Origin: Schistocephalus solidus
Taxonomy: Eukaryota; Platyhelminthes; Cestoda; Diphyllobothriidea; Diphyllobothriidae
DNA length: 64,000 nt
Assembly: GCA_017591395.1 (NCBI GenBank)
Contig: WEDG01001344.1
Location: forward strand, 147,483-211,482
Direction of reading: 5' to 3'
The translations under genes were made by a program, and so were the position numbers. Under the pieces are notes generated by a model. The model searched no databases, was not told the DNA's origin, and saw only the letters and a program-made list of their open reading frames with translations. This document shows positions 33,300 to 44,255 of the stretch, piece by piece (position 1 is the stretch's first letter; each line of letters starts with the position of its first letter).

Positions 33300-34070
33300 C
33301 ACGGATTTTTGCATAAGCAATAAAATTATCAACTTTTCCCAACACGGCTTCTTACCGGACCGTTCTTGTGAAACCTGCCACATGTCTTTTCTAAATCTAC
33401 TAACCTCTCTTCGTAATGATCATCTATCTGTAGTAGTTATCTATTTTGATCTTAGTAAGGCATTCGATAAGGTGCCTCATAAACGACTTCTAGCTTAACT
33501 AGAAGCTATAGGATTTCGTAGTCCCCTTACTGACTTTATTAGATCATACCTAAATGATCGAAAACAAAAAAGTTTTAGTAGGGTCCTCATACTCAAGTGC
33601 TACCCCGATTGTTAGTGATGTCCTTCAAGGTACCGTATTAGGTCCTTTGTTGTTCTTACTGTATATAAATGATATTTCATCGATAGTTAAACATTCTCAA
33701 TCTTTTATTTATGCTGATGATCTCAAATGCGTGCATTCCTTCTCTAACTCTACAACCGAACGGTGCCTAGAACAAATTCATTCAGACTTAGACGCTCTTT
33801 CGGCCTGAAGCTCCACATGGCTAATGGAGTTCTCACCTACTAAGTGTCGCTACATGAGGTTTGGGCCTGTAAGGCTGCCGCAACCTCTTATCTTTGAAGG
33901 TTGCCATATGATTGAATGTTCCTCCATCAAGGACTTGGGCTTAAGCTACACCAATAAATTAGATCTTTCGCCTCATGCCGATAGAATTACGGCCAAAGCT
34001 GCTCAGATTTGCGGCTTTATTTCTTATAATTTCTACCTTCCTGAAATTAAATTAAGACTTTATCGCATGT
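33300..34070 (+). pseudogene. A-type RT in A2, with intact YADD
   Basis: Reads HGFLPDRSCETCHMSFLNLL, IYFDLSKAFDKVPHKRLLA, a stop where A1 has Val-Lys, then DVLQGTVLGPLLFLLYINDI and FIYADDLKCVHSF, another stop after LDALSA, then FSPTKCRYMRFGPVRLPQP and LGLSYTNKLDLSPHAD up to KLRLYRM. Two stops and at least one frameshift inactivate it. Motif C is complete. Confidence 0.9.
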
Positions 34071-34401
34071 CAAGGTCAAGGGCGCGTGAACCGATTTTTA
34101 AAGATAAGTGAACGGATTATTTTTTTACCGTATTTACTGCCCCTAGCAGTGAACTGTCTATTAATTGTTAGTTTAAAAAAGCTCTTATTACTGCTACATA
34201 TTATTTGTGGCGGCCATATAATCACTTGGACTAATTAGTTACACTTTGCATAAGTGTGGTTAAAATTGTGCTCAGTTTGTCGTTTTCTATTAACTGTTTG
34301 AAATCAGCTGCCATTTTTAGCCTAATTAAGTATACTCTTGTAAATTATTAACCCACTATTTTTCTTTTTAAGTAAACCAAAATTCCGTCTACTAGCTTAC
34401 G

Positions 34402-34990
34402 ATGTCCCGCAAGCGACTCGCAAAAAGACGAAAGGTTGCAGCATCCCCTCCATCCTTGAGTAATAGAGTAATAGAAGGGGACCTATCTAGCGTATGCGAG
34501 AATTCGCAGCCCTCTGTAGATAGTCAACTCAAAATTCCCTTTCGTAAATCTGGAACCTCTTGATCCTCTGATTGCTCAAGCCTACACCTCGTCCTGCGTT
34601 AATCGATCGTCGTCCGACGAACTGGTAGATTTTTTGCTTAAAGGAACTATAACCAATGCCTCTGACACAGTTATGCAACAGGCTTTTAAATTCATTGGGA
34701 TATTTAGCTCCGAAACCGAAGAACGGATAAAACGCAAGCATAATTTTCATACTGCGTAATATTCCCAGTTACATATCTGCTTTCGACGGCGCGCGTTTGT
34801 TTCTGGAAAGCAGTGGCTTGGGATTCTGAGTCGCGTATGCTAAACGACTCCACTCGCTCAGTCGAAATGCCCCCATACTAGTCACGCTCTTTTTCCTTGA
34901 TAGAAGTTGACTTCATACTCTCTAGGAAGGAGATAGTAGAGAATTTTTGTCGAAAATGGCATTCCTCGGTTTCCCCTGACCTCACCCCCA
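34402..34990 (+). pseudogene. ORF1-like region of F
   Basis: ATG at 34402 begins MSRKRLAKRRKVAASPPSL, a basic start. The frame ends at a stop at 34560 but continues in another frame with NLEPLDPLIAQAY and DELVDFLLKG, and then after a third shift AKRL, PILVTLFFL and SRKEIVE. That last set matches the RNA-binding half of A1's ORF1 (AKRL, PILVTLF, EVDSIF). Confidence 0.65.
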
Positions 34991-35805
34991 ATGCAGAAAA
35001 CTGAAAATTTTAAATTGTCGACAAGCAACAGAGAAATGACTAACGCTGTTGCCATGTTGAACAAATTGCCTCCAATTTCATCTACGGCTTCGCCATCTGA
35101 AGCTCCAGCTAACTCTGCACGGAAACCAACCTTGATTAATCTTTTGGGATCTCAAGAAAACAGTACTTCTTTTTTTCGTTCTCAAGACGGCAGTACTCCG
35201 CCTATTACCATACCAAGTTTACCAGTTACTCCTGGTAAACCAAACGCAGATTCTAGCTCCAAGACAAGTCCGGCTAAAGTCTCAACAACTCGAAAACCGC
35301 AAAAATTTAGTCTCTCCACGAAAAACTACTCCGTTACTATCGCCTATTTCTCCCAAAAACATCCCCATCCCAACAACATCGAATTTCCAGCTATCACCCA
35401 GGTCTCATACTGAGGGCCGATAAACGAAAACATACAAGCATTTCGCCCAAAAATAGTGCTTCTGTGCCACCCACAGCAGTGCATCTCCCACCCCGTAGCC
35501 AATTTTTCGCTACGGTCGTTTCCCCAGTTGTCTCTCAATACGAAGGGTCCTGCTGGACTACTAGACTCACCTGACCTTCTGTGTCACCTTAATAGTAATA
35601 ATTTGCAGTATCCTGTCCAGGGATTTCCCGGTCATGCCCCAATAGCTAGCAGTTGTGCTCAGTTCCCCTTTCTGTCATTTCCACCTCCATATTTTTACTC
35701 CGATTCACCCGCATCAGGCGCGTATGATCCCACCTTTTTTTCCAGTACAGGGCGGGAGCACCCGCCTAACGTTCAGTGGCCCGTGAACCACTGGATGAAT
35801 TAGCC
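34991..35805 (+). pseudogene. Pro/Ser-rich linker of F
   Basis: Frames 34991-35413 and 35456-35803 are rich in Pro, Ser and Thr (SLPVTPGKPNADSSSKTSPA, FLSFPPPYFYSDSPASG). They occupy the same place as 22380-23144 in A1. There is one frameshift near 35410-35456. Confidence 0.55.
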
Positions 35806-35839
35806 ACTCTCCTAAAAACAACCACCTTGCCCACTTAAA

Positions 35840-36735
35840 CTGTTCGTTCTAAATGCTAGATCCTTGCTCAATAAAATGCCCCTGCTTCAGACTCTAGTCT
35901 TTGTCCACTGTCCAGATATCGTTATAGTAACTGAAACATGGGCAACACCTTCCGTAGCCGACCCCGAACTCTCTCTTATAGGTTATAATTGTACTCGAAA
36001 TGATCGCCGTAAAAGTCGTGGTGGAGGAAGCTGTATCTACATTAAACAAGCGCTGCAATTTCGGACCTTAGATCATCCACAATTTACTGCGGTTGACGAG
36101 AGCTGCTGGCTTCAAATTACCTTAAAAATAGGAACACTTTACTCATTGGTTGTGTCTATTGCCCGCCCAATACCAGTGAGGATTTCGATCTTCGTCTCTC
36201 ACAAGCATTCCATGCCGCAGTTGACTTAAATTTTAAGTATTGCTTAATTGCAGGTGATTTCAACCTTCCTGACATTCGCTGGTTTCCGGTCCCCTCCGGC
36301 CCCAGAAAGTTCGAGGACTTTCTCGAGGCCGTAGATATTGGCATGTGGACCCAGGTTGTTGACTTCCCTACCCGAGGATCAAGCATACTTGATCTAATCT
36401 TCTGCAGAGGCTGCCTGCCTTTGACAGTGTCATCATTAGGCCCACTTGGGAGCTCAGACCATGATATCGTTGTTTCTACACTACAACTCGAAACCGATGA
36501 AACGCCTTCAAAGAAATATAGCTTTTTCTTTGATTTTCGATTAGCGCTTTCGACAGAATTATTGATACATCTTAACTCCCACGACTGGACTAATTTCTTT
36601 ATGTGTCAGGATGTGAACACCTGTACCGGTATGCTTTACCAAGTTTTAGATCCACTTATTTCTCGTTTTGTTCCCCGTAAGAAATTAATTAATGTCGCGG
36701 ATGAGGTTTATCTCCCTTTATCTTTTTCGCCGTAG
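35840..36735 (+). pseudogene. Endonuclease domain of F and start of linker
   Basis: VLNARSLLNKMPLL, VIVTETWATP, SRGGGSCIYIKQAL, then a frameshift near 36165, then CPPNTSEDFD, LIAGDFNLPDIRWFP, DFPTRGSSILDLIFCRG and GSSDHDIVV. All motifs of the apurinic-type endonuclease, including ETW, GDFN and SDH, are present. The domain is whole apart from one shift. Linker sequence with LINVADEVYLPLSF follows to 36735. Confidence 0.9.
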
Positions 36736-38152
36736 GTTGCGTAAACTCTCTCGTCGATTCCATTTGCAAAACGACATTTCCGTTCTGCCCTTGATTCACC
36801 GTATTTTTGAGCAGGCCAAGAGGCTAACCGAAGAAAAACGGCTAGCTGAAGAGGTCAAATATGTCGAAAACCGTTCGTTAAATGTAGCGAAACTTTTTTC
36901 ACGCGCAATTAGAACCCATAGTAAAACATGGCACCCCGTACTACTGGATTCCATTGGCAATCCTGTAGTTGATGACAAATTGACGGCTGATAGTTTTAAC
37001 GTTTTCTTGTCCAGAACATTTATTGAAAATTCGACCGCTCCCCGTCCGCCCATCCAGGTTTGGACCGGTGCCGTCCTCGAAACCATAACTTTTACCCTCT
37101 GGGACGTAACCGTAGCCATTCGACGTTTTCGTCAATCTTATAGTCCTGGACCAGATGGCGTACCGATCAGTATTATAAAGGCGGATGCTAATGATATTTT
37201 CCCGTCACTTCTATGTAAGATATTTAATCTAGCTCTTGAAAGTGAAACCTTTCCCAGTGTATGGAAGGAATCGCATATTCTACCTATCCCCAAACGCGGC
37301 CAATCTACGTCATTTGACGATTTTAGGCCAATCAACACACTGTCCGCAGCTTCGAAAATCCTGGAGACCTTGATCAAAGATAAGATGATGTATCATTTAA
37401 CTGAGAATAACCTATTGAGTGCAGCCCAGCATGGGTTCCTCAAAACTAGGTCTTGTGACACATGTCAGCTCTCTTTCTTTGATCATGTTCTACAATCTAG
37501 GGATAATGGCTTTGCACTTTACATAGTCTATTTCGATTTCACCAAGGCCTTCGATCGTGTTGACCATGCCCTTCTTCTCCTGAAACTCTCCTCTTTCGGT
37601 ATATGTGGTAAACTTCTGAGCTTGATATCTTCTTACCTGAGCTCTCGTACACAACATGTTAAGATCTCCAATGCTATCTCAAACTCGGCACGTGTGCGGA
37701 GTGGAGTTATTCAGGGTAGTGTGCTAGGCCCGCTTTTATTTTGTCTTTTGTCAATGATGTGCCAGGTTTATTTCGAAATGGTAGGCCCTTTATGTATGCC
37801 GACGATTTAAAAGTTGCCTATCGATACAAGCCGGCAGATCGCGACACCGTGATTGATCTATTAAAAAATGATCTCGAGGCGTTTTGCCCAGTGGTGCTGC
37901 ACATGGCGCCTTTCCCTTTCTTGGCACAAATGTTCCGTTATGGTTGTCGGTGACAACCATCAGCCTCATCTTAGCATAGATGGCCACGATATAAATGTAC
38001 CTGGCGTTGTTAAGGACCTGGGCATATCATATTCCAACGGTCTCAATCTTTCAGAGCATTGCGCCCTGATTGTCTCCAAAGCACGCAGAACTGCCGGGTT
38101 TATCCTCCGAAATTTTAAAACTATTGATATTAGACTTCGCCTTTTATAAAAT
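36692..38152 (+). pseudogene. Reverse transcriptase of F
   Basis: The frame 36692-37810 (372 codons) carries a basic linker (RRRLRKLSRRFHLQND), YSPGPDGVPISIIKAD, WKESHILPIPKRG, FRPINTLSAASKILETLIKD, HGFLKTRSCDTCQLSFFDH, motif A YFDFTKAFDRVDHALLL and motif B SGVIQGSVLGPLLF. A frameshift near 37745 precedes FVNDVPGLFRNGRPFMYADD (motif C intact), and a second near 37880 precedes WCCTWRLSLSWHKCSVMVVG and KDLGISYSNGLNLSEHCALI. It is inactive because of the shifts, not because of active-site loss. Confidence 0.95.
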
Positions 38153-38740
38153 GTACGTTAGACCTGGCCTGGAATACTGCTCGTTTCTATTTAGCCTTCT
38201 GCGCGCTAGCGAACGGAAGAAAAATAGAATCGGTCCAACACTTCTTCACGAAAAGAATTTTATCGTTGGAGCACCGTAATCTGTCGTATCAAGAACGCTG
38301 TGGCCTTGTTAACATTGATCCCTTATGGTTTCGCCGAGTGCAGAAGGGACTATTTTGCTTTTAAGCTTTTGAATAATCGTACATTTAATCCCCTTATCAC
38401 TGTGAGGCAGCTTGACCATCCTCGGCGCAGCAGTCATCGCAATGTCTTTTATTTCTTCCATTAGCTCGCACAGTTAAGTATCGACGGTTCTTTTTCGATA
38501 AACGCCATGGCCATGTGGAATAAACTTCCCCATAATATAAAAGTCCAGCGGAGTTATTCTTTGTTTAAGATTACCATTACTAGTTTTTTTGCATTCAGAA
38601 CAGTTTCCAAGAATTCTGGGCGCCGACACGGTAGAATCTGTTTTTCCTGTTCGACGGAGTGCGCGGCATCTGAACTCGATCCCAGGTGTTACCTTGAGGG
38701 ATACGGCACCGTCTCTGCAGCCTGCACCCGTTGACTTCTT
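38150..38740 (+). pseudogene. RT C-terminal region of F
   Basis: Continues as YKMYVRPGLEYCSFLFSLLR with ASERKK, then broken frames with the HNIKVQRSYSLFKITITSFF type ending. Homologous to 49585-50230 and 52150-52885. Several shifts are visible (38225, 38355). Confidence 0.8.
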
Positions 38741-38877
38741 CGGCAGACAGTGAGCGACCGTACACGGATGCTTTCTTGCCTGAGGCAGAATCCGGTTCCT
38801 AGCAAAGACAGAGACTGCATACAGACTGCAATTGTGTTAGCCCTTCCCTGATCTGAATTGCTATCATCCTTACAGGC

Positions 38878-38956
38878 GGCAGTTTTTTCTCCTGAATAAC
38901 ATGAAAATAGGAAAAACACATATAATGATATATATTCAGGAGTTTTTTTCACTGCC
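38878..38956 (+). promoter_or_regulatory. ENE-like U-rich hairpin, F 3' UTR
   Basis: Outer stem GGCAGT/ACTGCC, 5' T6, inner stem CTCCTGAATA/TATTCAGGAG (10 bp, perfect), loop of about 37 nt, 3' T7 followed by C. This is the cleanest copy of the structure. Confidence 0.75.
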
Positions 38957-39011
38957 AGCCTCTACCCACTGAATATTTCACCTGACAATGCCTGTAAACC
39001 GGTATTAAATA

Positions 39012-39034
39012 CAACTATTATTATTATTATTATT
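39012..39034. repeat. (TTA)n tail of F
   Basis: About seven TTA units end the element directly at the resumption of A2 coding sequence (ATGTTTGTACTTCCC). Confidence 0.85.
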
Positions 39035-39565
39035 ATGTTTGTACTTCCCATTCTTGAATTTTGCTGTCCTTTCTTCAGTTTGAAGAACGAATCTAGCCGT
39101 TCAAAAATTGAAAATGTCCAAAGACATTTCACAAAAAAACTCCTATTTCCGACTCTTCCAATTATTTCCTACTCAACAAGATGCCAGCTAACAAAGCTAA
39201 CATTTCTTTGGGTCAGGAGACTTGAAGCAGGCTTTTGTCTCCTTTTTCGACTTAATAATAGTTCAACTCTCCCAAAGCTTTCTGTCATTACCCCCGTTAG
39301 TCTTCCTGATAACCTAAGAAATTCTGCACTAATTATACCTCCCCCTGCATCCTCCACGTGTAAACGCTCTCTCTTCTTTGCTTCTAGGTATAGTTTTCTT
39401 TGGAATAACTTGCCAATTGAAATAAGGTCGTTAACAAGTCTATCTGCATTCAAGCGAAGACTGCACATTTATCTTAATACTGATTCTATCAACCTTTTCT
39501 TTCCTCATTTTTTCCCAGTAGCTTTCCCCATGACTCGGAGAAAGGACCATCGGGAATTTGAGTAA
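39035..39565 (+). pseudogene. RT C-terminal region of A2
   Basis: An open frame of 176 codons starts exactly at the insertion edge: MFVLPILEFCCPFFSLKNES, KIENVQRHFTKKLLF, WVRRLEAGFCLLFRLNNSS, FASRYSFLWNNLPIEIRSLT and FKRRLHIYLNTDS. It is homologous to A1 25480-25960 and to A3 on the minus strand. The Met here is an internal residue, not a start. This part has no internal break. Confidence 0.9.
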
Positions 39566-39894
39566 CCCTCTTGAAACTATATTTACGCTACCTCGAGACG
39601 CCCATGAACTATAATGTCTCCTTATATCACCCGTCCTCCAAACGATGACGTCATTCGGACGTACAAATTCGGTGGTCCACAGTCTTAAATGCTGCGGTTT
39701 CTTTGGATACTAACCATCATCAGAATTCAATTCTGGATCCTATGATGCTGAGGACTTAAGTTCATTGACGCATTTTCGTGCGATTCTGTTTCATCGCCTA
39801 AGTGATCAAGAACGAATCACCTCGACGTTTCATTATCTCATCCTGAAATGCTACTGCAGTATTACCCTATTCTACCACCAGACCATTTTTTCCT

Positions 39895-39983
39895 AAGCAG
39901 TTTTTTTCTCCTACCTTCTATTCGAAAATGAAGGCCTATTGAACTCTGCCTCCATTTTCATGGTAGGAGTTTTTTTCACTGCC
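39895..39983 (+). promoter_or_regulatory. ENE-like U-rich hairpin, A2 3' UTR
   Basis: Outer GCAGT/ACTGC, 5' T7, inner stem CTCCTACC/GGTAGGAG, 3' T7 then C. The inner stem differs from F's at both strands in a compensating way (TACC/GGTA against TGAATA/TATTCA). Confidence 0.7.
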
Positions 39984-40002
39984 TATTTTTTCTAGTTCAC
40001 CA

Positions 40003-40165
40003 TTAATTTTAAAACATTGCTAACTGTTGACATAGCAGGACAAGTTATGAATTTGTACATTTTATCTGCACAAATTGTCATAACTTTATTTCGTTACTAA
40101 TGTTTGCTTAGACAGTACCTTCCCGGTGCTAACCAAATATAAATTCTTAATTTTAAAAATTCTCA
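40003..40165 (+). repeat. LINE 3' tail sequence, copy 1
   Basis: Shares AACTGTTGACATAGCAGGAC, TTTGTACATTTTATCTG, CATAACTTTA and AGACAGTACCTTCCCGGTGC with 41943-42115. It is the end of A2's 3' UTR. Confidence 0.8.
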
Positions 40166-41443
40166 AATAAATAAATTCGAAATTGTTTTCCGAGATGAAC
40201 TGGTGTCCATCCCGCCGACGCTGTGTTCTGATGAGTGGTCGTCATCCGAGTTCTGGAGCGCCTTCTTTGTATTATTCAAGCTCTGTACAGTTGGGTACAT
40301 CGTATTTAGTGTCCTCCATCTCTGCGAGAATCCACCTTGATTATGTACCGGGTCTGCCATAAGAAAGACCTCTTTATCACTTTTATTTCCCCGTCCTTTA
40401 TTTGGAGCCATTTTTCCCCCTGCTTGGTCCTCCTCTTCAGTTCTGCTCTCAGCATCCTCATTTTGTTCCTTTCCTTGGGTTCGTAATTCGGCTGAAAAAA
40501 CACATCCCTGTGTGAGCTTCGGAGGAGCCGTTCTCCGTTCTAGGAGGCGTGAAGCCTGAACATCATTTTCAAGAATGATTTTAAGAGGCCTTGGTGATGA
40601 TAGTTCATGTGAAACATCCACTTTTCCTAAACGGAATGCTTTGTGCACTGTTAGGCATTCGCCATCTTGAAGAATCGAATATGAGTATTCTCGGAAAAGA
40701 CTGAGGTCATGTTCTACCCTTTCCTTTGCAATCAGAGAAGTGGACTCGGGAACCCCTTTAATAACGAGATTTAGCTTTCGGTCGAAATGTATGTTTGGTG
40801 ACTTTGAGTTCAGATTTGTTGATAGAGCATCAGTATTAGGAAGAATGCTACTCTGGTTGACGATGTTATTTTCGTCAATATGAGCAACTATTCCTAAAGT
40901 TAATGGCAAACCCCTTTTGGAAACTTTTGCCAATTGGTCCTCCACTTGCTCCTGTATTACCAACAGAGGATTGCACTTGAGCATATATTGGTAAGAACGA
41001 GCTTTTTCGGAGTTCAAACCACTTTTTTGTGAAAACTTCTTGGCCCTTTTCGACTTCGAATTCTTCCTCTTAGGTGCTTCAAATTCGACGTGCTTTTCAA
41101 CTTCACCCTTTTTTGTATCATTCAGCGACGATGCCGCATATGCTTGTGTATCCAGCACATTTCTGCTTCTGTCTAAGCTCGATGACAATAGTAAGGTGCA
41201 TGAGCTGGTTTGATCTCCCTTTTGAAGCTCTGTAGACGCAATGTCTTTAAGCTCTACATGAGGTATTCTTGAGGAAGCAATATTTGCATACGCTATTTCT
41301 TTGGTTGGAATTCTCGTTGCTGCGGGTGTTTTTTTTCCGGTTGAACTTTTAACCTTCTCTTTGAGATCGGCCATTTCTTGTTTCAAGTTACTTATCTCTT
41401 TCTCCATCAATAAGAATTTCTGCAAGAGATTTAAAAATCCCAT
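40163..41443 (-). pseudogene. G-family ORF1, longest copy (426 codons)
   Basis: The frame opens in an ORF1 coiled coil, KEISNLKQEMADLKEKV, followed by a Ser/Lys-rich part. Then comes LNLVIKGVPESTSLIAKERV, AFRLGKVD and RPLKIILEN, an RNA-recognition-like fold, and a basic Q/E/K-rich tail. It ends RTLNTMYPTVQSLNNTKK, which looks like the start of the endonuclease domain (compare MMYTNVQSLLYKMDEM in D). ORF1 and ORF2 therefore seem to be one reading frame in this family. The rest of the endonuclease and RT is missing. Two related copies lie at 20492-21837 and 32227-33290. Confidence 0.75.
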
Positions 41444-41730
41444 GCACTTTCGTCCTCGTAGGTGACATTCATTAGTGTTCCCAGGCTTTTTGCCCGCTTG
41501 GTAGGAGGAGAAGTGGTAACAGAATATCTGTCTTTGTCATCTATTTTTGTTTGGATAAAATTTTGTTTTCCAAATTGTCGTAAGGACGTAGCGCAATGGT
41601 TATGCTCGTCGCCACATGAATCTGCGACCTGGGTTCGAAACTTGCCAGCGCTGTGAATTTTTTTCCTCAGCACAGATGAGTCCTGAGCGTCTGCGTTTGC
41701 CATACCTCTTATGACTGTATTCAAATGCAT
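41431..41730 (-). pseudogene. N-terminal part of G ORF1
   Basis: A frame overlapping 40163-41443 in another phase: DKDRYSVTTSPPTKRAKSLG, TLMNVTYEDE. It matches A2 at 32310-32410, so a frameshift separates the N-terminus from the rest. The first third of the frame is antisense to a tRNA-like sequence and is probably not element protein. Confidence 0.6.
41583..41650 (+). tRNA. tRNA-like (Met-like) remnant, antisense to G
   Basis: GACGTAGCGCAATGGTTATGCTCG is an A-box region, GTCGC...GCGAC can form an anticodon stem around ACATGAAT (CAT), and CTGGGTTCGAAAC is a B box. The loop is too long and the stems are imperfect, so it is a tRNA pseudogene or SINE head, not a working gene. It lies on the strand opposite the G element, just upstream of the conserved part of ORF1. 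Confidence 0.5.
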
Positions 41731-41942
41731 TTAATTTATAAATCCTCTTAAATAACTGGGGTAGGATGCAATAGTATTCAGCAGTCAGACTTATAATTAG
41801 CATGCAACGACTCAGCCTTTGTTGCGACTTCTCCCTCCCTGATGAAAGCAGATTAGAGCAGCACACCGCTGGCGTGAATTGGGAAGCAAGTGAACGCTGA
41901 AGCTTGTATTTCTCGTAGGGATAATGTCCTGGACGTGGAATA

Positions 41943-42115
41943 ATCCTCAATTTCAAAACATCGCTTACTGTTGACCTAGCAGGACAAGTTCTGTCTACAT
42001 TATTAAGTATTTGTACATTTTATCTGTAAACATTTTCATAACTTTAGTCCGTTACGTATAGTTGTTTAGACAGTGCCTTGCCGGTGCTTTCGAAATATAA
42101 ATTAAAATAAATGTT
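41943..42115 (+). repeat. LINE 3' tail sequence, copy 2
   Basis: Direct repeat of 40003-40165 and AT-rich at its end (AAATATAAATTAAAATAAATG). No matching LINE coding region lies immediately upstream on the plus strand, so it is a very short 5'-truncated insertion or the distal part of an interrupted tail. Confidence 0.7.
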
Positions 42116-42462
42116 GTCTGTCATCCAAACGCCACGACCCTTATATGTTTCTGCTTCTCGGAGTGGCATACCGTTTAGATAGTAGGTCGCATACCCTAAT
42201 AGCAATGAAATACGATTCGAGGCTCGAACGTTCGTACGTATATTGCATCTGGAATTTGATTGGTTGCTAGTGAATCTCGATGACGCGTCTCTAAGAGCGC
42301 AAGAGAATGCGCGCAGTGTTATTGGCAAATCGATCGGGCACTGAGCTGTCAATCCCGCGCGCGCCGTGCCATGCCACTTCCTGCGCTGTCGTGCTGCGAC
42401 GCGGTCACTTAACTGCCTGCACCCCTGTTCTGTCTATACTGACCGTTTTTTTGCTTTTTTTG

Positions 42463-44105
42463 CAGAATGTTTAGAGCAGTATCTACGAAAATACTTAGGA
42501 GACGTGCCCAGAAAGGTTTTCTGGATGATTTACGTTAAATTGCCGAGAATATGAGGGAAATGTATCCGTCCGACTCATCTTAATCGTCGTGGCAGCTGAC
42601 GTCTTCCTCTAGTTCGTCATATAATGACTTAGAGATTTCCTCTGCTGATGAGGATGCAAGTTTGATATCAGATGGATCTGACGTGGCACCAAACAACTCT
42701 TCAAACACACCTACAATTGAAGAGAAACCTACGTTTCAAGAGGCTATGCGTTCTTGGGCAATACGCTCGCGTATGCCATTGATTCACTAGAGCAGTCTTC
42801 TGAAGATTATAAGACGGCTGACCTCTGACCTTCCCGCAGACGCACGAACGCTGTTGGCTTGGAAAAGTGATGTTTCAACGATGACGGCAATGGGCAGTGG
42901 TGAGTACAATCATTTATTACGTGTAAAACAGTTAAATGAGCAGTTTTGAGACCCTACCAGGCGTCTAATAGGCAATATTGTTGTAACTTATTTAGCTATT
43001 GATGGGCTCCCTATACATAAGAAAACTAAGCGCGGGTTTTGGCCTATCCTAGTTTGAATTATGGAGCCCATTGTTTGTGAACTATTTTTTGCATTCATCA
43101 TCCCTTTTTTTCCTATTGGGTTGTAGCTCATTATGTCTGAAGATGGATTTCATACTGGGCCCTATAGATTCCAACGTTTTCGTTTCGAACATCCCGTTCC
43201 TCTCGTTGTCATCGGTATGCAGAACAATTACCACCGTTACCATTTTTTAGGACAATTCATCTGGTAGCGACGGTTTTAGCATAACTATGCCTATTTTCCA
43301 GTCTCCTTCACATGCGGGTAAGCCATTACCTTCCATAGATAATCTTCCTAGACGGGATTCGGCGCAAACGAAAGAGGCGACGTGGGAATAAAACATGAAG
43401 ACCCAGCCGATCAGCCATCAAAGCAAGTCTTCGATGGATAATGCAAAGCCAAATGCAAGAAATAAGGCTTTTGCAGGCTTAGATAATGGAGGTGGCGTCC
43501 ACACGGTATCGCCCTTGACGAAGTAGATGCCCTGACCAAAGCCATCGCAGAAAGGGCATATAGACAGCAATTGGTAGGTTTTCTGGACATTAATTACCGT
43601 CTTACTAGGTTACACATTTGGCCTCCCTTGGCGGCGATCGCGTCAGCAATTTTGCTGATCGCGTTTTCACATCGCTCTTCGCCGATGAGGTGACCTACCG
43701 GCTAACTTTCTACGATCGCCACTAGGACAAATAGGCCTTTTTACTCTCGCCTTTATACGGAATTCGTTTGGGTAAGAAATTTCTCATTATTAACTTATTC
43801 ATGTGCACCGCAGACGTGTTCAATCTTTGGAATATTCCGTAAAAGGCGGACAAACTGCAGCTAGAACGAGCTTTCAAAAATGCCTTTAAAAAGGCATATT
43901 ACCAACTGCAGAAAAGGCAGCCCTGGGGCATTGTGCTGACGGTAAGTAGATTTTAATTATCAACGTTGTATACAAACATTTATTAAATAAAAACATGCGC
44001 ATTGTTAACTCACCATCACTAATTTTTATTGTCTTTTCATTACAGGGTGGATACCTCATGAAACGGCTGAGGGATTGCCGGGTCCATCAACACAGGACTA
44101 CTGAT
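42463..44105 (+). pseudogene. Decayed DNA-transposon gene, CACTA/EnSpm-like
   Basis: After TTTTTTTGCAG (acceptor-like), ATG at 42467 starts MFRAVSTKILRRRAQKGFLD. Acidic Ser/Asp-rich sequence follows, then DARTLLAWKSDV (about 42837) and, near 43002, LAIDGLPIHKKTKRGFWPIL. The pair D-A-R-T-L-L and I-D-G-L-P-x-x-K...F-W-P-I-L is the pattern of a large group of invertebrate transposase-domain proteins related to CACTA elements; that assignment is from family knowledge, not a search. Stops and shifts break the frame. A later exon-like part with donor at 43942 (ACG|GTAAGT) and acceptor ending at 44045 (TTACAG) reads ERAFKNAFKKAYYQLQKRQP across to WIPHETAEGLPGPS. The catalytic core is not seen. Confidence 0.45.
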
Positions 44106-44255
44106 AAGGAAAAATTTATAAAATTTATTTTTGTACACTTACGCTTTGCATATTTTTAAACAAAATATATTTTAATTGCTCACTCAGTCTTCCGCGAGTC
44201 AACTTATCATTAATAACTATTCGATTAGAATGTAATGGGGATCGTTTTTAACCGT

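Larger units (their letters stand above)
32170..34070 (+). mobile_element. Chimeric LINE A2, 5' part (G-type ORF1 joined to A-type RT)
   Basis: Positions 32227-33290 align with the G-family ORF1 of 40163-41730. From about 33300 the sequence aligns with the A-family RT, starting at the point equal to A1 position 24730 (FCLQNKLL / FCISNKII). The whole endonuclease and RT N-terminus are absent. The A-type RT then runs to ATGT at 34067-34070, is interrupted by element F, and resumes at 39035. Confidence 0.8.
34071..39034 (+). mobile_element. Near full-length non-LTR retrotransposon F, nested in A2
   Basis: About 5 kb with 5' UTR, ORF1, Pro-rich linker, endonuclease, linker, RT, C-terminus, 3' UTR with the U-rich hairpin, and a (TTA)n tail. 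It interrupts A2 within the codons for R-M-F-V-L-P: ATGT at 34067-34070 is repeated at 39035-39038 as a candidate 4-bp target duplication. Five or more frameshifts make it inactive. It is the most complete element in the window and defines family F. Confidence 0.85.
39035..40180 (+). mobile_element. A2, 3' part after the F insertion
   Basis: Contains the C-terminal RT frame 39035-39565, a 3' UTR with a U-rich hairpin at 39895-39983, and an AAAT-rich end at about 40166-40180. Joined to 34070, it restores the same gene order as A1 around MFVLPSLEYCC. Confidence 0.85.
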
